From assembly GCA_009760855.2 (NCBI GenBank), contig WPIO01000006.1:2406501-2470500 (forward strand): DNA of 64,000 bases, given 5' to 3'. Origin of the DNA: Cristatella mucedo. Taxonomy: Eukaryota > Bryozoa > Phylactolaemata > Cristatellidae. This document shows, piece after piece, positions 45,591-62,530 of this stretch. The notes below the pieces were generated by a model. That model was not told the DNA's origin. It searched no databases and saw only the letters and a list, made by a program, of their open reading frames with translations. The position numbers were made by a program, and so were the translations under genes. Each line of letters begins with the position of its first letter. Position 1 is the stretch's first letter.

Positions 45591-46253
45591 TTAAATATTA
45601 AAAATAGTTTTTAATTGTTTTCCTGTACTATCACCAGACCAAAATCTTCCTTCTGATTCTGTTTTAGTTAAGTCAATAACACAATATCCAAATCTGTTTC
45701 TAGTACAAGAATTAACCCATTCTTTGAACTGCTTCTTATCTATATCACCAACATATGAATCACGAATATATTCTATATCAGTATTTTTTTTAAAGATCAC
45801 AATCATGTTTATATTGTTTCTTATTTCTCTTCTAAGAATATTAGTAAATCCTTGAGCAAGACAAAATATGTTTAAACCTTTATGTCTATCACGAGTAAAA
45901 TAGTCTAAGATTTATTATTGATCTTCTGTCACCAAATCATTTAGTACGACAAAATTCTTACAATTCTTATAAGAAACAACATCTTGCATACTATCAATTC
46001 CATTAACCCAAACATAATTATCTTTAGTCATTGACATAAGACCACGATATAACCTTTGATCTAAACTTGAAGCAATGATTGCGCAAGTATCATAATTTAA
46101 CATGCCATAAAATATCCAATTCATTACTAACTGTGATTTACCTGTTCCACTTGGTCCAAGTACTAATGCTCTAATAGGTACTTTAGGCAATGGTTCTTAA
46201 TGTCCAGTATCAACATCTTGTCCAAAATTAAAAGCTCTAACTCTTAACGACAT
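45591..46253 (-). pseudogene. ATPase: A32-like (FtsK/HerA-type) genome-packaging ATPase
   Basis: It would pump DNA into the capsid. Walker A is GPSGTGKS near 46,150. The Walker B-like strand is NFVVLNDL near 45,945, where the first acidic position of the usual DD pair is Asn. The C-terminus follows, with NNINMIVIFKKNTDIEYIRD (near 45,790). Stops at 46,197-46,199 and 45,913-45,919 and one more break near 45,830 interrupt about 220 codons. The start at 46,253 (MSLRVRAF) gives the usual short N-terminus. Confidence 0.85.
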
Positions 46254-46274
46254 TTTTCTATATTGTAATAAATT

Positions 46275-46601
46275 TGCAAATGTATTGTGTAAGTGTAAAA
46301 GCAAACTGATACAATTCATGAAGAATATGTTGAAGTGGATAGCACTAAAGGATTAAGGGGAATTGAAAAAGGTGTCTGTACTATTTGTGGAAGTAAGAAA
46401 TCAAAACTTGTAAAGCTAAGAAGTCAACCAGTTGGTGAAGGAGTTTTATCACGTGGTAAAAGACTTGGAACAGGTGTTCTATCACACGGTAAAAGAATGG
46501 GAGCAAGTGTAGAAGATAAACAACAAATAATTGCCGAATTAAAAAAGACAATCAACAAACTAACAAAAATCAACACCACTAACAGATCTAGAAATAAATA
46601 A
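46275..46601 (+). pseudogene. Zinc-ribbon protein (DUF5679-like) with basic tail
   Basis: The open part, from 46,335, has VDSTKGLRGIEKGVCTICGS followed by KKSKLVKL. Just upstream in the same frame, two stops and a C-x-C remnant (near 46,275) mark the first half of the usual YCVKC...CxxCG ribbon. The C-terminal half is Gly/Arg-rich (GVLSRGKRLGTGVLSHGKRM), resembling small basic virion proteins. Divergently transcribed from the ATPase. Confidence 0.6.
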
Positions 46602-46610
46602 TTATATAAA

Positions 46611-46943
46611 ATAATTAGATATAAAAAACTCTAGAGGCGTCTCTGCAAGAGATGAACTAACAAAACCACTAGAAAACGAACGTCTCATTTGTAATACAGG
46701 AGAATCAGATCTTGCAATCTATCACTGGGTAGCACTTAAAAAGAAGGTAAACAATGTTTTTACTTTGATTCATTTGGTGCTCCACCAATGCCAAATGTAA
46801 TAAATTATTTTGGAGTTATACCAAGCTTTCAGACTTTTAAGTTACAAGAATACAATCAAACAGATTGTGGAAGAAGATGTCTAATCTTTCTAAAACTAAT
46901 GCAAGAAACAGATTTCGGAACGACAATGCAAATAATATTTTAA
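46611..46943 (+). pseudogene. PRO: Adenain-like cysteine protease (C5 type)
   Basis: It would process capsid proteins. The N-terminal block GVSARDEL matches the family's G-V-x-x-RDEL signature. The catalytic His is in IYHWVAL (codon 46,723-46,725), the acidic residue in YFDSFG (Asp codon 46,767-46,769), Gln in QTDCG and the nucleophile Cys at 46,866-46,868. One frameshift near 46,745-46,755 separates the His part from the rest. No ATG is visible upstream of the conserved block. Confidence 0.82.
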
Positions 46944-46972
46944 TTTAAACATTATCTTTTCCATATATAGAA

Positions 46973-47252
46973 ATGGAGAATAAAAATGTGTTGTACTTGA
47001 AAATTGTTTAGTCGTAATCTCAAAAGGAAAACCAGCGCGTGTTCATATTGCAGAAAAATTACTAAAGTTTATAAACCTTACTTCAATGCATGGATCTATA
47101 TCAGTGAAGATATGAGACCAGCACTAGAAGATATTGTTGATAGAGCAAGTACGAAACTTGAATATAGTGGTAATGATTTGTCTCAACGATCAACTATTGG
47201 AGTAAGAATTGACTTTGGTAGTAAACTAAGTATATCCTTTGACCACTTTTGA
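46973..47252 (+). pseudogene. Truncated unrecognised viral reading frame at the right edge
   Basis: About 80 codons are open from 47,004, with CSYCRK near the start and AWIYISEDMRPALEDIVDRA in the middle, ending SISFDHF at the boundary with host-like DNA. An upstream start (46,973, MENKNVLYL) is in another frame after a stop. In Polintons the polymerase gene often lies at this end, but this fragment is too short to call. Confidence 0.4.
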
Positions 47253-47370
47253 ACGGCAAAGATGATCTGCGACCTGATGGTAGTGCGCTCTTGAAAGTGG
47301 GCGTGAGCAGTGCACTTGACCGGTAACATTGATGGGACAATGCCTAGAACGGACTATAGCTATAATTATA
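47253..47370. other. Junction sequence right of the Polinton
   Basis: Base composition returns to host level. It does not match the expected continuation of the duplicon (18,806 onward in copy A), so host sequence was lost or rearranged here. Confidence 0.4.
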
Positions 47371-47520
47371 ATAATAATAATAAAAATAATAAATTCGCAT
47401 ATCGCCCTCGGAGAACTGGATCTCTTTCTAGGCACTTTACAGATGCTGTGCAGCAACCAGCAACCAAATGATTCGCGGTAATATTTGCTAGCAGCAGGCA
47501 CAGTGTGAACAGGCATGTGC
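47371..47520 (-). mobile_element. LINE family A tail fragment
   Basis: An AAT run followed by CGCCCTCGGAGAACTGGATC and TTTCTAGGCACTTTACAGATG: the minus-strand tail hairpin. Confidence 0.75.
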
Positions 47521-47554
47521 ACACGATGGACAAATCCCCTACAATAGTAATAAC

Positions 47555-47645
47555 AGCTCATTTGCAAAGCGCCCTAAAAGAACTTAATCTGTATTCAGGC
47601 GCTCAAATGTGCCACGGGGCTCGAGCCCACGACCTCGGCCAACCC
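47555..47645 (-). mobile_element. SINE-1 fragment
   Basis: GCGCCCTAAAAGAACTTAAT, then GTATTCAGGCGC and CACGGGGCTCGAGCCCACGA match the minus strand of SINE-1 at 19,056. Confidence 0.75.
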
Positions 47646-48300
47646 AAGACCCACTAAATGCTGCAAATAAACCGGTGAGAGGAGCAATCGGCCGGTATCG
47701 CTTAAGTCTCACACCTAGGGCAACTGCTCCTCTGTCTCGCCGCTCTAGGCAAAACCTGCAACCAAGGTCTGGAATTTTCTCCGAATACTGTTCCGTATCG
47801 CCACGTGGGAAGGATTTTGAGACGAGTGTACACAATACAATAGTTGACTTGAGTGACATCGGCATAGAAATGAAATCCCATTCTGAATTTGGCGATAGCA
47901 GTGGCCACATGATGAGCATAGAGAGTGGAGAGCATAGGCCTCATGATCGAATCCTGATATTACTGATATAATCCTGCTACCACGTATTTTAAGGAATCTA
48001 CGGATGACCGATGGTCATACGCGTCTACGCTTTGACACATCTCACTGAGGTAGACCAAGCTCAGTTCAGCACTGCACTAGTGGTACTTTTCAGAGGCGCC
48101 GCTGCAAAAGGATCTGGTGTAAAATGGCGTCCAGCGGTGCTGGAAGATCTAGGAGAGCTAGAAGAGAGGTCCTACTCTGATTAGCTTTGCTCAGGTCATT
48201 GTCAAACAGAAGCAGAGCATTTTCAGTGGAATGGCTAGCTCTAAATCCAGATTGAAAATGTGTAGCAAGATATGAGGAACTGATTTTATTGTACAGCTTT
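47646..48300 (-). mobile_element. LINE reverse transcriptase relic
   Basis: The minus strand shows FQSGFRASHSTENALL near 48,250 and GMGFHFYAD near 47,910, the latter with YADV in place of YADD. Decayed and truncated at both ends. Confidence 0.7.
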
Positions 48301-48439
48301 TTTTATCGCCAGTCTTTAATATTGTCTTGATAAAAATAACAGAGGGGACACAAGACACAAAATGCGTCATTTTTCGTGACCTAGGACCGGCTATATTATG
48401 AATGGTCTAAGCTGTTTTTGAGACAGGCACTCAGAAATT

Positions 48440-48517
48440 AGGGGCATATTTAGAACATTATAGCAGATTACGTTCTCTTAGAGCACTATACCGATGAATA
48501 ATATATATATATGTATT

Positions 48518-48598
<81 letters not shown>

Positions 48599-48600
48599 TG
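48440..48600. repeat. SINE-like tail followed by TA/GT microsatellite
   Basis: GATTACGTTCTCTTAGAGCA precedes TA and GT runs (48,502-48,598). Confidence 0.8.
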
Positions 48601-48649
48601 TCCTCCAAAGTTTCTACGAGCCTGCTGCTGGCACACTATTTCACTCAAG

Positions 48650-49140
48650 ACACGAGATTGTAATCGGATCTAACTATGTAGTAGCTTTTATTATGCAGAG
48701 AAGCCAAGAAATATTTATTGAAATGCAATTTATTGAGTACAATCCATAACCAGTAGAGGCACCGTGATTTTTTTCATAAGATCGCATCGGCATTAATGCC
48801 AACACCTTTCGGCATGTTTCTGGAAGAATTGACGAGCAGCAATTCTGCAAAACCTCCAAGAACACATATAGTGTTTCATTCGCCGGCGAACTTGGAACCA
48901 TAGCGCATAGTCGACTTCGTCCCACCGACTTTTAATTGGATTCCGGTCATAGGTTTTGCTTGGCCTTTGCATGACGTCAATTGGCTCGAAGGCGTAGGTC
49001 GCGGGTTCGTAAAAAACTCTTTAACCGCCACAGAAGTGTGCTTCGGATTGTTGTAATGCTGCTAGCAGAAATTGTGCCACTGAAGAGCCTGAGCAGATGG
49101 CCAACATCGTGAAAAATGCTGAGCTAGTCATTCGTGCTCA
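48650..49140 (-). mobile_element. Tc1/mariner transposase relic
   Basis: On the minus strand the block NNPKHTSVAVKEFF (near 49,050) corresponds to the DNxPKHTS motif. In another frame NPIKSRWDEVDYAL (near 48,935) corresponds to NPIExxWDxxxR. These are the regions around the second and third catalytic acids of a DDE transposase. Frameshifted and truncated. Confidence 0.6.
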
Positions 49141-49199
49141 TGATTCCTTGAATCCAGAAAAGAAATCCAACACAGAAACTAGAGGAGCAACCCTTTACT

Positions 49200-49345
49200 A
49201 GGCGGTGATAGCCCAGGAGGTAAGGTGCTCTCTTATATGACCAAGGTCGTGGGTTCAAATCTTGAATTGGGGTGATCCTTTATTGCCAACTGCAAGTAGT
49301 AGTGATAGTCGTTAAGGCTCTTCTGCCGCTATACAAATAAGACTG
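49200..49345 (+). mobile_element. SINE-2 copy
   Basis: GATAGCCCAGGAGGTAAGGT, GGTCGTGGGTTCAAATC, GTGATCCTTTATTGCCAACT and GTCGTTAAGGCTCTTCTGCC are colinear with the copy inside the Polinton fibre gene. Confidence 0.75.
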
Positions 49346-49526
49346 TTAAATCATTTAATCATCCTTACACTTTCACTACAGTATTTCCTGGTGTTTTTCG
49401 GACACCGGTGGTCAACGTACGCTTCACTCATTCGCCGGACAACATATGCCCATGAAATTATATTGTTTACTGCTGAAATTCAGCTATCCAGGAATACTAC
49501 TTGCAAGCTTGAAAAAAGCGCATAGT

Positions 49527-50960
49527 GCTAATAATAATAATGATAATAATAATAATGCACTTGATAAAGTGCCCTCAGAGAACTCAATCTCTCTCTGGGC
49601 GCTTTACATTTGCTGCAAAGGGAAATACAATTGAATGGTGAGTAATATCATGCTTGATAAGCAAACAAAATGAATAACATGGTTAGGGGTAACATGCACA
49701 GGGTCAGCATGCAAATGTGGTTAGTGGCAGCATGTACAGTGTCACCACGCATAAGCACATGAAGGACGAATCACAGGGACCCACTAAATGCTGTCCTAAA
49801 TAAGTTTGTTTTTAAGTTCTTTTTAAATGTGGTCAGGTCAGGGGATGTTCTGACGCAGGTCGGGAGGAAGTTCCAAGCGTCGGGAGCATACGAACTAAAT
49901 CCACGGTCTCCAAAGGATTTGAGGTTTGTACTCGGTATTTGTAGACTGTTGGATTCCGATAAGCGGGTGGTACGATGCTTGGCCTAATGGGGGAGTATAT
50001 CTGAGAGATAGGCTGGAGCCAAAGAATGAGGGGACCTAAAAGTGAGCAACAAAACCTTGAAGTCAATCCGTTACTTGACTGGTAGCCAGTGCAGGTCGGC
50101 AAGAATTGGTGTAATGTGGTAACTGCGATGCTCACGACAGACAAGCCTAGTTGCAGAGTTTTGCACCAGCTGCAATCGCCTGATCGCACATGCTGGTAGG
50201 CCAGTAAGCAGTGAGTTGCAGAAGTCGAGACGGGATGTCATGAATGCATGGACCAACTTGGATGTGGTATCCTTATCTAAACAAGCCCGAATTTTAGCAA
50301 TGTTGTGAAGCTGAAAATAGGCAGATTTGACTGTGGAGCTGAAATGGTCGTCTAACGAGAGGTCGCTTTGGAGCATGACACCTAGATTTCGAGCTGATTC
50401 AACTGGAGATATGCTGGCAGAGCCAATTTTGAGCGACAGCCTTTCCAATTTGTGAATCACACTGGGTTTGCCCATAACTAGTAAGTTAGTTTTATCATCG
50501 TTTAGTTTTAGAAAATTTGCTGCCATTTATGTGCGGACTCCATCAATACATGCAGCAAGTGAGTTTAGAGAATTTGAGGTGCTCGAAGGCTGGGAGGGAT
50601 CAAAGCAAAGGTACAATTGAGTGTCATCCGCATGATAATAATAATAATAATAATAATTCACTTGATGAAGCGCCCTCAGAGAACTTAATCTCTCTCTCTA
50701 GGCGCTTTACATTTGCTGTAAAGTGAAATGCAATTGAATGGTGAGTAAAATCATGCTTGAAAAACAAACGGAGAGCATAGAAGTGAATGCCTAGATTGTG
50801 CTCGGCAATCACATCAGCAAGAGGCAGAGAACAAACCGTGAAAAGAATCGGACCCAGCACGGAGCCCTGAGGTACCCCATATTTAATAGGTACCTCAGAT
50901 GATCATGTGGCATTCCAAATCGAGGTTAAATAAGGGAGATTTTAGCATCCGTAGCAGTCG
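49527..50960 (-). mobile_element. LINE family A with a nested tail insertion
   Basis: Read on the minus strand, the element runs from motif B ([10 protein letters not shown] near 50,870) through the C-terminal segment to the 3' UTR, hairpin and AAT tail at 49,527-49,556. A second, 130-bp tail fragment (about 50,633-50,770) with its own AAT run splits the YADD motif between Ala and Asp. Confidence 0.85.
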
Positions 50961-50984
50961 AGGCAAAGACTAGCCACACGATAG

Positions 50985-51070
50985 CGCTTCCTTTGCAGCA
51001 ATTGTAAAGCGCCTAGAAAGAGATTGAGTTCTCCGAGGGCACTTTATCAAATGTATTATTAATATTAAAG
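50985..51070 (+). mobile_element. LINE family A tail fragment
   Basis: AATTGTAAAGCGCCTAGAAA, GAGATTGAGTTCTC, CACTTTATCAAATG and a short ATT run. Confidence 0.75.
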
Positions 51071-53841
<2,771 letters not shown>

Positions 53842-53914
<73 letters not shown>

Positions 53915-53950
53915 AGAGAGAGAGAAAGGGAGACACACACACACACACAC
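53842..53950. repeat. (GA)n then (CA)n microsatellite
   Basis: Long GA run with GGGA interruptions, then CACACA. Confidence 0.95.
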
Positions 53951-57633
<3,683 letters not shown>

Positions 57634-58002
57634 ATTGTCACGGTCGGCTCTTTGGCTAGCTAACTAACTTCTGCTCAGTGCTCGGCGGAGCCTGCCACAG
57701 AACGACCCCAATTTCACGGCTCCCAACGAGGCTGACTAGTGACCTGATGCTGACAAGTCTTGTTTGCAGAGTAGATGCATGCCTTCTTTCACGGTACCTC
57801 CGGGAAGCTAAGAAAACCTGATCGTACCGAGTTTGCCACGGTGGGTTGGGTTGTTTGGCTGCAGAAAAAGCAGCTCGAGGTGTCAGCAGGTTGGGGGGGT
57901 GATTCGATGCCATGGAGAGGGTGATTCGGGCATCGGTTTGCTCTACTAGCAACACCGTATGGGCAGGCGTCGTAGTGAAAAATATCTGGTAGCATGTGTA
58001 AA

Positions 58003-58039
<37 letters not shown>

Positions 58040-59051
58040 CAGACAAAGAAAAAAAATAAAATAAAAAAGAAAGATAAAACAAACAAACATAAATAAAACC
58101 AAGATAGAGACATGGACAGAGATCATGCTATGCCTTTCATCCGTTGTTGAGCTCTGTCGTTGGCCCGGCAGCTGAAAGTGCCGATTTCGTGGCAGCAGCG
58201 TCTCAGGTTGTTGGCCAGTCGTAGGTGTTATTGCTGCCAATCAGTTATGCTGAGCAGCGCAGGGAAGGATTGATGGCATTACTTTAAAATCCGTGTGCAG
58301 GCTCCCACTCCTACTACTAATCCAGCTAATAATACCTGAGGTGGGCTGGGAGTTGACTGACCTGGCAAGGAGCACATACTTAATCTTACAAACTTGGTTT
58401 ATCGACATGGATCTCCCACTTCATTCGGCTTTCCCTCATTGCTTTCAGTTAATCGAGGAGGTCAAGGAAAATGTAGCCGATGAGGCAGAAGTCACGTGCT
58501 GCTGCTCCTCTACCATTCCGTCTTCCTCCTGTTCCTGTCCTGCAGCCCGGTCTCCTTCTCTCCCTCTCTCTCTGCTCTTGTCCTTTCTCTTCCCGCTCTT
58601 GCTGCTTCTGCTTCTGCTCCGGTTTCTGGATGCTGCACTTGTACTTATACCTCTCGAGTCTACAATTAAAGGAAATAAACATTACTTATGTGCCTGTAGT
58701 TTAAAAAAATGCAACAAAACTGGTCGGTAGAGTAGGCATACCAGCCAGCACCCTGTTGCCGGGAGACAACATTCTGGGGCTGCCAAGAATGCTGACACAT
58801 CGCGAATGTGCTCTACGAAATGAGTGCCGCCCTAGCTACTCATGACTGCAAGTGTATAAAATAGCATTGGGACAATTGCGTGTCCATAGGCAACCAATGG
58901 CATCCCATTCACAGCGACAGGCCTTATCGGGATTTTTCCCGGAAAGAACCAATCTGCATCTTCATATAGTTGATTCACCAGGTTGCGATCAAGATCGATT
59001 GCTCGCTTTAGCAGTGACTCGCGTGTTAGTAAAATCAAAGTTTTGAGAACT
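57634..59051. other. No gene recognised; short GA tract
   Basis: A GA run at about 58,006-58,040 is followed by A-rich sequence to 58,085. No frame is supportable. Confidence 0.4.
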
Positions 59052-59119
59052 CTGAGAACTGAAAATGGTACAAACAAAATTCAATACAGAAGGTAACAGA
59101 AGCCAGAATCGAGTTCTAC
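59052..59119. repeat. 68-bp direct repeat, left copy
   Basis: Begins CTGAGAACTGAAAATGGTAC and ends ATCGAGTTCTAC; repeated at 60,201-60,268 with a single mismatch. Confidence 0.9.
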
Positions 59120-59217
59120 GCACTGTATTGCTTTTTCAGGATTGAAAAACAACGTCGTCCTATAAAAAAGAAGAGTGAAATTTTTGGAGGAATACCCAAT
59201 ACTTTCCGTATCATGCT

Positions 59218-59692
59218 GGCAGTTCTTACGCTGACCCACATAGCCCGCCACGGCTTGGCTCCTTTGTACCTAGCTGAACTGCTGCACCAGTTCAGCGTCT
59301 TCGCACCCTCGGGTCCTATGTGGACTATAAATTAGCTGTTCCATTCCTCCGCTTAAAGACCGTTGGCGACAGAAGCTTTAACTCTGCAGGTCCTAGACTG
59401 TGGAACTCGATTCCACAATTCTTACGCAACGAGAACTACTCTCCTGCTGCCGACTATGGCTCATCCATTTCAGCGGTCCTGAGCTGCTACTTCCATGCTA
59501 TTCACTACCTCAACTGCTCTCCTGACTCTGCTATGCTTCCCACTTTCTCTTTGTTGCGTGAGACGAAGTCTGATGGCTACCGAATGCGTACCGAAAGCTG
59601 CTTAGGCTGTGAGTGCGCTATACAAAACTCTCCTGAGTAACGCCCACATAGTCTTTATAACTTTGTGGAGTTACAGACGGATATACATTACA
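59218..59692 (+). mobile_element. LINE family B, 3' fragment
   Basis: Starts at LTLTHIARHGLAPLYLAELL. After a frameshift near 59,305 the C-terminus is open (59,320-59,640: DYKLAVPFLRLKTVGDRSF...). The 3' UTR ends GTGGAGTTACAGACGGATAT. Confidence 0.88.
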
Positions 59693-59759
59693 TTTATAAT
59701 GAGGATGATAATTGTAAAGCATTTACCTAATGCTGTAAGAGAGCTAAGGATATGTATCG

Positions 59760-59915
59760 ACACTTCATAGTGACTGGGTTATTGCTTACAACGGATACAA
59801 GTCTTAACAATCGCCTCTAATGACTAACGTCGAGGGCTCAAGCTCTAAGGCATACGTGTAATGTACTTGAATGGAGATTAAGTACTCCATTACGGTGGTA
59901 TACCAATGACAACGA
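59760..59915 (+). mobile_element. Degraded SINE-1 relic
   Basis: CGAGGGCTCAAGCTC, then TTGAATGGAGATTAAG and a TATACCAATGA end follow the SINE-1 order. Confidence 0.5.
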
Positions 59916-60200
59916 AATGGAAAATAATACATAAGTTAGAGAAATTCCAGCAAGGAGCATGGAGTTAAGGATAGTTTATCATGAAATAATGTATTTCCAT
60001 GTGCACAATACTCTTAGGTTAGTTAGCAACTGAGAATTTCTCAGGTGAATTCATTAGAACGACACTCAGTAGCAGTGCTTAGTAGCATCCCCGGTGAGTA
60101 ACCTACCTAATCATGCATACAGGTACAGCATGCAGAGTATATGGGAATGACAGGTTTTCAGAGATACAGGAAAATCTTAGCAGACCAGATGTGTGCTTAG

Positions 60201-60268
60201 CTGAGAACTGAAAATGGTACAAACAAAATTCAATACAGAAGGTAACAGAAGCCAGACTCGAGTTCTAC
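60201..60268. repeat. 68-bp direct repeat, right copy
   Basis: Same sequence as 59,052-59,119 with one mismatch. The 1.08-kb interval between them holds the LINE B fragment and a SINE relic. Confidence 0.9.
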
Positions 60269-60743
60269 ACCTCCGTTGCATACGAATTGTTTGCCAGATC
60301 GCCACTAGATTTCAGTTTAGTGACGATCTCTAGACAGGGTTTGGAAATAAAGTGAAAAACCCATGCACTCTGAGGCAAATGCATACACATACACACAGAG
60401 AAACATGCGATTAAAAGGGAGTGTTAAATAACTTGGCAGCCTGTGATCCACGTGACCTATTGACTTTATAACTCTTTGTTTGCCTTGCTTGAAGCCACCC
60501 AAGTGTGGCTGACAAAAAGCGAGGTATGCATCGAGGCATTAAACAAGATTTCGAGTAAAGTGCCGAGCAAATAGCCCACAGCTTGTGCAAACTGGGGTGG
60601 GAGCAGTCACGGCTCTCCCAGCACTCGCCTTCGACAAAGGACAGACACAGATGCGACTTGTCTCTCGAGGAGAGAGAACCGCTGACTCCGACACAAAACG
60701 TGGCAACAAGTATCGCTACCACGGTCAGTTACTAATGGAAAGC
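60269..60743. other. No gene recognised
   Basis: Short unrelated frames only. Confidence 0.35.
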
Positions 60744-61502
60744 AGTAGGACTGTAGGACTGTAGGACTGTAGGACTGTAGGACTGTAGGACTGTAGGACT
60801 GTAGGACTGTAGGACTGTAGGACTGTAGGACTGTAGGGCTGTAGGGCTGTAGGGCTGTAGGGCTGTAGGGCTGTAGGGCTGTAGGGCTGTAGGGCTGTAG
60901 GGCTGTAGGGCTGTAGGGCTGTAGGGCTGTAGGGCTGTAGGGTAGGGCTGTAGGGCTGTAGGGCTGTAGGGCTGTAGGGCTGTAGGGCTGTAGGGCTGTA
61001 GGGCTGTAGGGCTGTAGGGCTGTAGGGCTGTAGGGCTGTAGGGCTGTAGGGCTGTAGGGCTGTAGGGCTGTAGGGCTGTAGGGCTGTAGGGCTGTAGGGC
61101 TGTAGGCGTGCTGGGCTGTAGTGCTGTAGGGCTGTAGGGCTGTAGGGCTGTAGGGCTGTAGGGCTGTAGGGCTAGGGTAGGGCTGTAGGGCTGTAGGGCT
61201 GTAGGGCTGTAGGGCTGTAGGGCTGTAGGGCTGTAGGGCTGTAGGGCTGTAGGGCTGTAGGGCTGTAGGGCTGTAGGGCTGTAGGGCTGTAGGGCTAGGG
61301 CTGTAGGGCTGTAGGGCTGTAGGGCTGTAGGGCTGTAGGGCTGTAGGGCTGTAGGGCTGTAGGGCTGTAGGGCTGTAGGGCTGTAGGGCTGTGGGGCTGT
61401 GGGGCTGTAGGGCTGTGGGGCTGTAGGGCTGTAGGGCTGTAGGGCTGTAGGGCTGTAGGGCTGTAGGGCTGTAGGGCTGTAGGGCTGTAGGGCTGTAGGG
61501 CT
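60744..61502. repeat. 8-bp minisatellite, about 94 units, two-variant structure
   Basis: The first 11 or so units read GTAGGACT and the rest GTAGGGCT, with a few truncated or variant units (near 60,940, 61,105, 61,170, 61,295 and 61,392-61,418). An 8-aa periodic minus-strand frame (YSPTALQP) runs through it because 8 and 3 are coprime and no stop arises; it is not evidence of a gene. Confidence 0.95.
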
Positions 61503-62344
61503 TTCGTGACGCTTGACACAATTAACCCTTTGTCGCTTGCTTCACTTCAGTCTGAAATCAGGCGTCCTGGAGTAGCAAGTGAGCACCGGCACACGGCAAG
61601 TCCGAACTATTCGGCAATTTTTTGCGTTCATAATTCTTACTGATTTCTGCTTACTGTCCGAGTGTTTTCTAATCGTTGTTATCATTGCTTCCAGAGCCCT
61701 TGGTGGCATAATTGAACATGTTCAGGTCCTCCGGCCAGTGTCGCAGGCTTAGCTGGTCGCTTTGGGGCGTCTCCCCTGCTGCAGTGACCAGTCTAGTTGT
61801 GCTGATGCTCGGATGCCATCGGCCGCCTACTGCTGCAGAGCAGCCTCAGCTGCGGCAGCAGAGTGGGCTGCCGCAGCTGCTACGGCTGCTGCACGAACCT
61901 CTCCAGGTCGTATCGACAAAAAGGCCAAGGCCGATTGGCCTTGGCCGACTCCTGGCATGCTGCCGTGTGCCTACAGAAAGCAGCCACCACGGCAGCAGCA
62001 GCAGCAGCCCCCTCCATGCGGCATGGCTACGAAGCAGCAGGAGCAAAGATGGCATCGTGCCCCACTGCTGCAGGCCAGCCAGCTGGCTCTGCCCATGTTC
62101 TTCCTCGAGGGGCTGCCAGGCAGGCTAGCTGGGTGAACCAGCAGAGTCGGTCGGTGGCGCCGAGATGTCTGTAATTGGTCAGATAGCAAACATGCTGCAG
62201 CTGATGAGTGCTGATAGACAGGCGTGTCACCTCACCAGTGTCCACATGTGCATGCCTGCCAGTTTGCTGTCGTGACGTAGGCAGGCCATTCAGCGCACTG
62301 CTGCGGTCGCCTTATCATGAGCCCCCTCCCATAGTAGCAGCAGC

Positions 62345-62345
<1 letters not shown>
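61503..62345. other. No gene recognised
   Basis: GCAGC-rich sequence with frames open in several phases on both strands; no domain. Confidence 0.35.

Positions 62346-62530
<185 letters not shown>

Larger units (their letters stand above)
37224..47252. mobile_element. Decayed Polinton/Maverick (adintovirus-like) endogenous DNA virus
   Basis: A sharply AT-rich island of about 10 kb carries the hallmark gene set: retroviral-type integrase, adenain-like protease, A32-type packaging ATPase, double-jelly-roll major capsid and penton-like minor capsid proteins. The integrase lies at the left end reading outward, as in Polintons. The left end begins with AG at 37,224, exactly where the duplicated host sequence stops. 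Protein-primed DNA polymerase B and the right terminal repeat are missing, so the right end is truncated. Almost every gene has stops or frameshifts, so this is a fossil. Confidence 0.88.

Noticed and set aside
60744-61502. Interstitial telomere or CRISPR-like array
   Set aside because: The unit is 8 bp without spacers and differs from known telomere units; CRISPR arrays need unique spacers of about 30 bp.
60607-61521. 304-codon minus-strand frame with YSPTALQP repeats
   Set aside because: It is produced by the 8-bp minisatellite; any such array without stops gives a long frame. No start context, domain or splice evidence.
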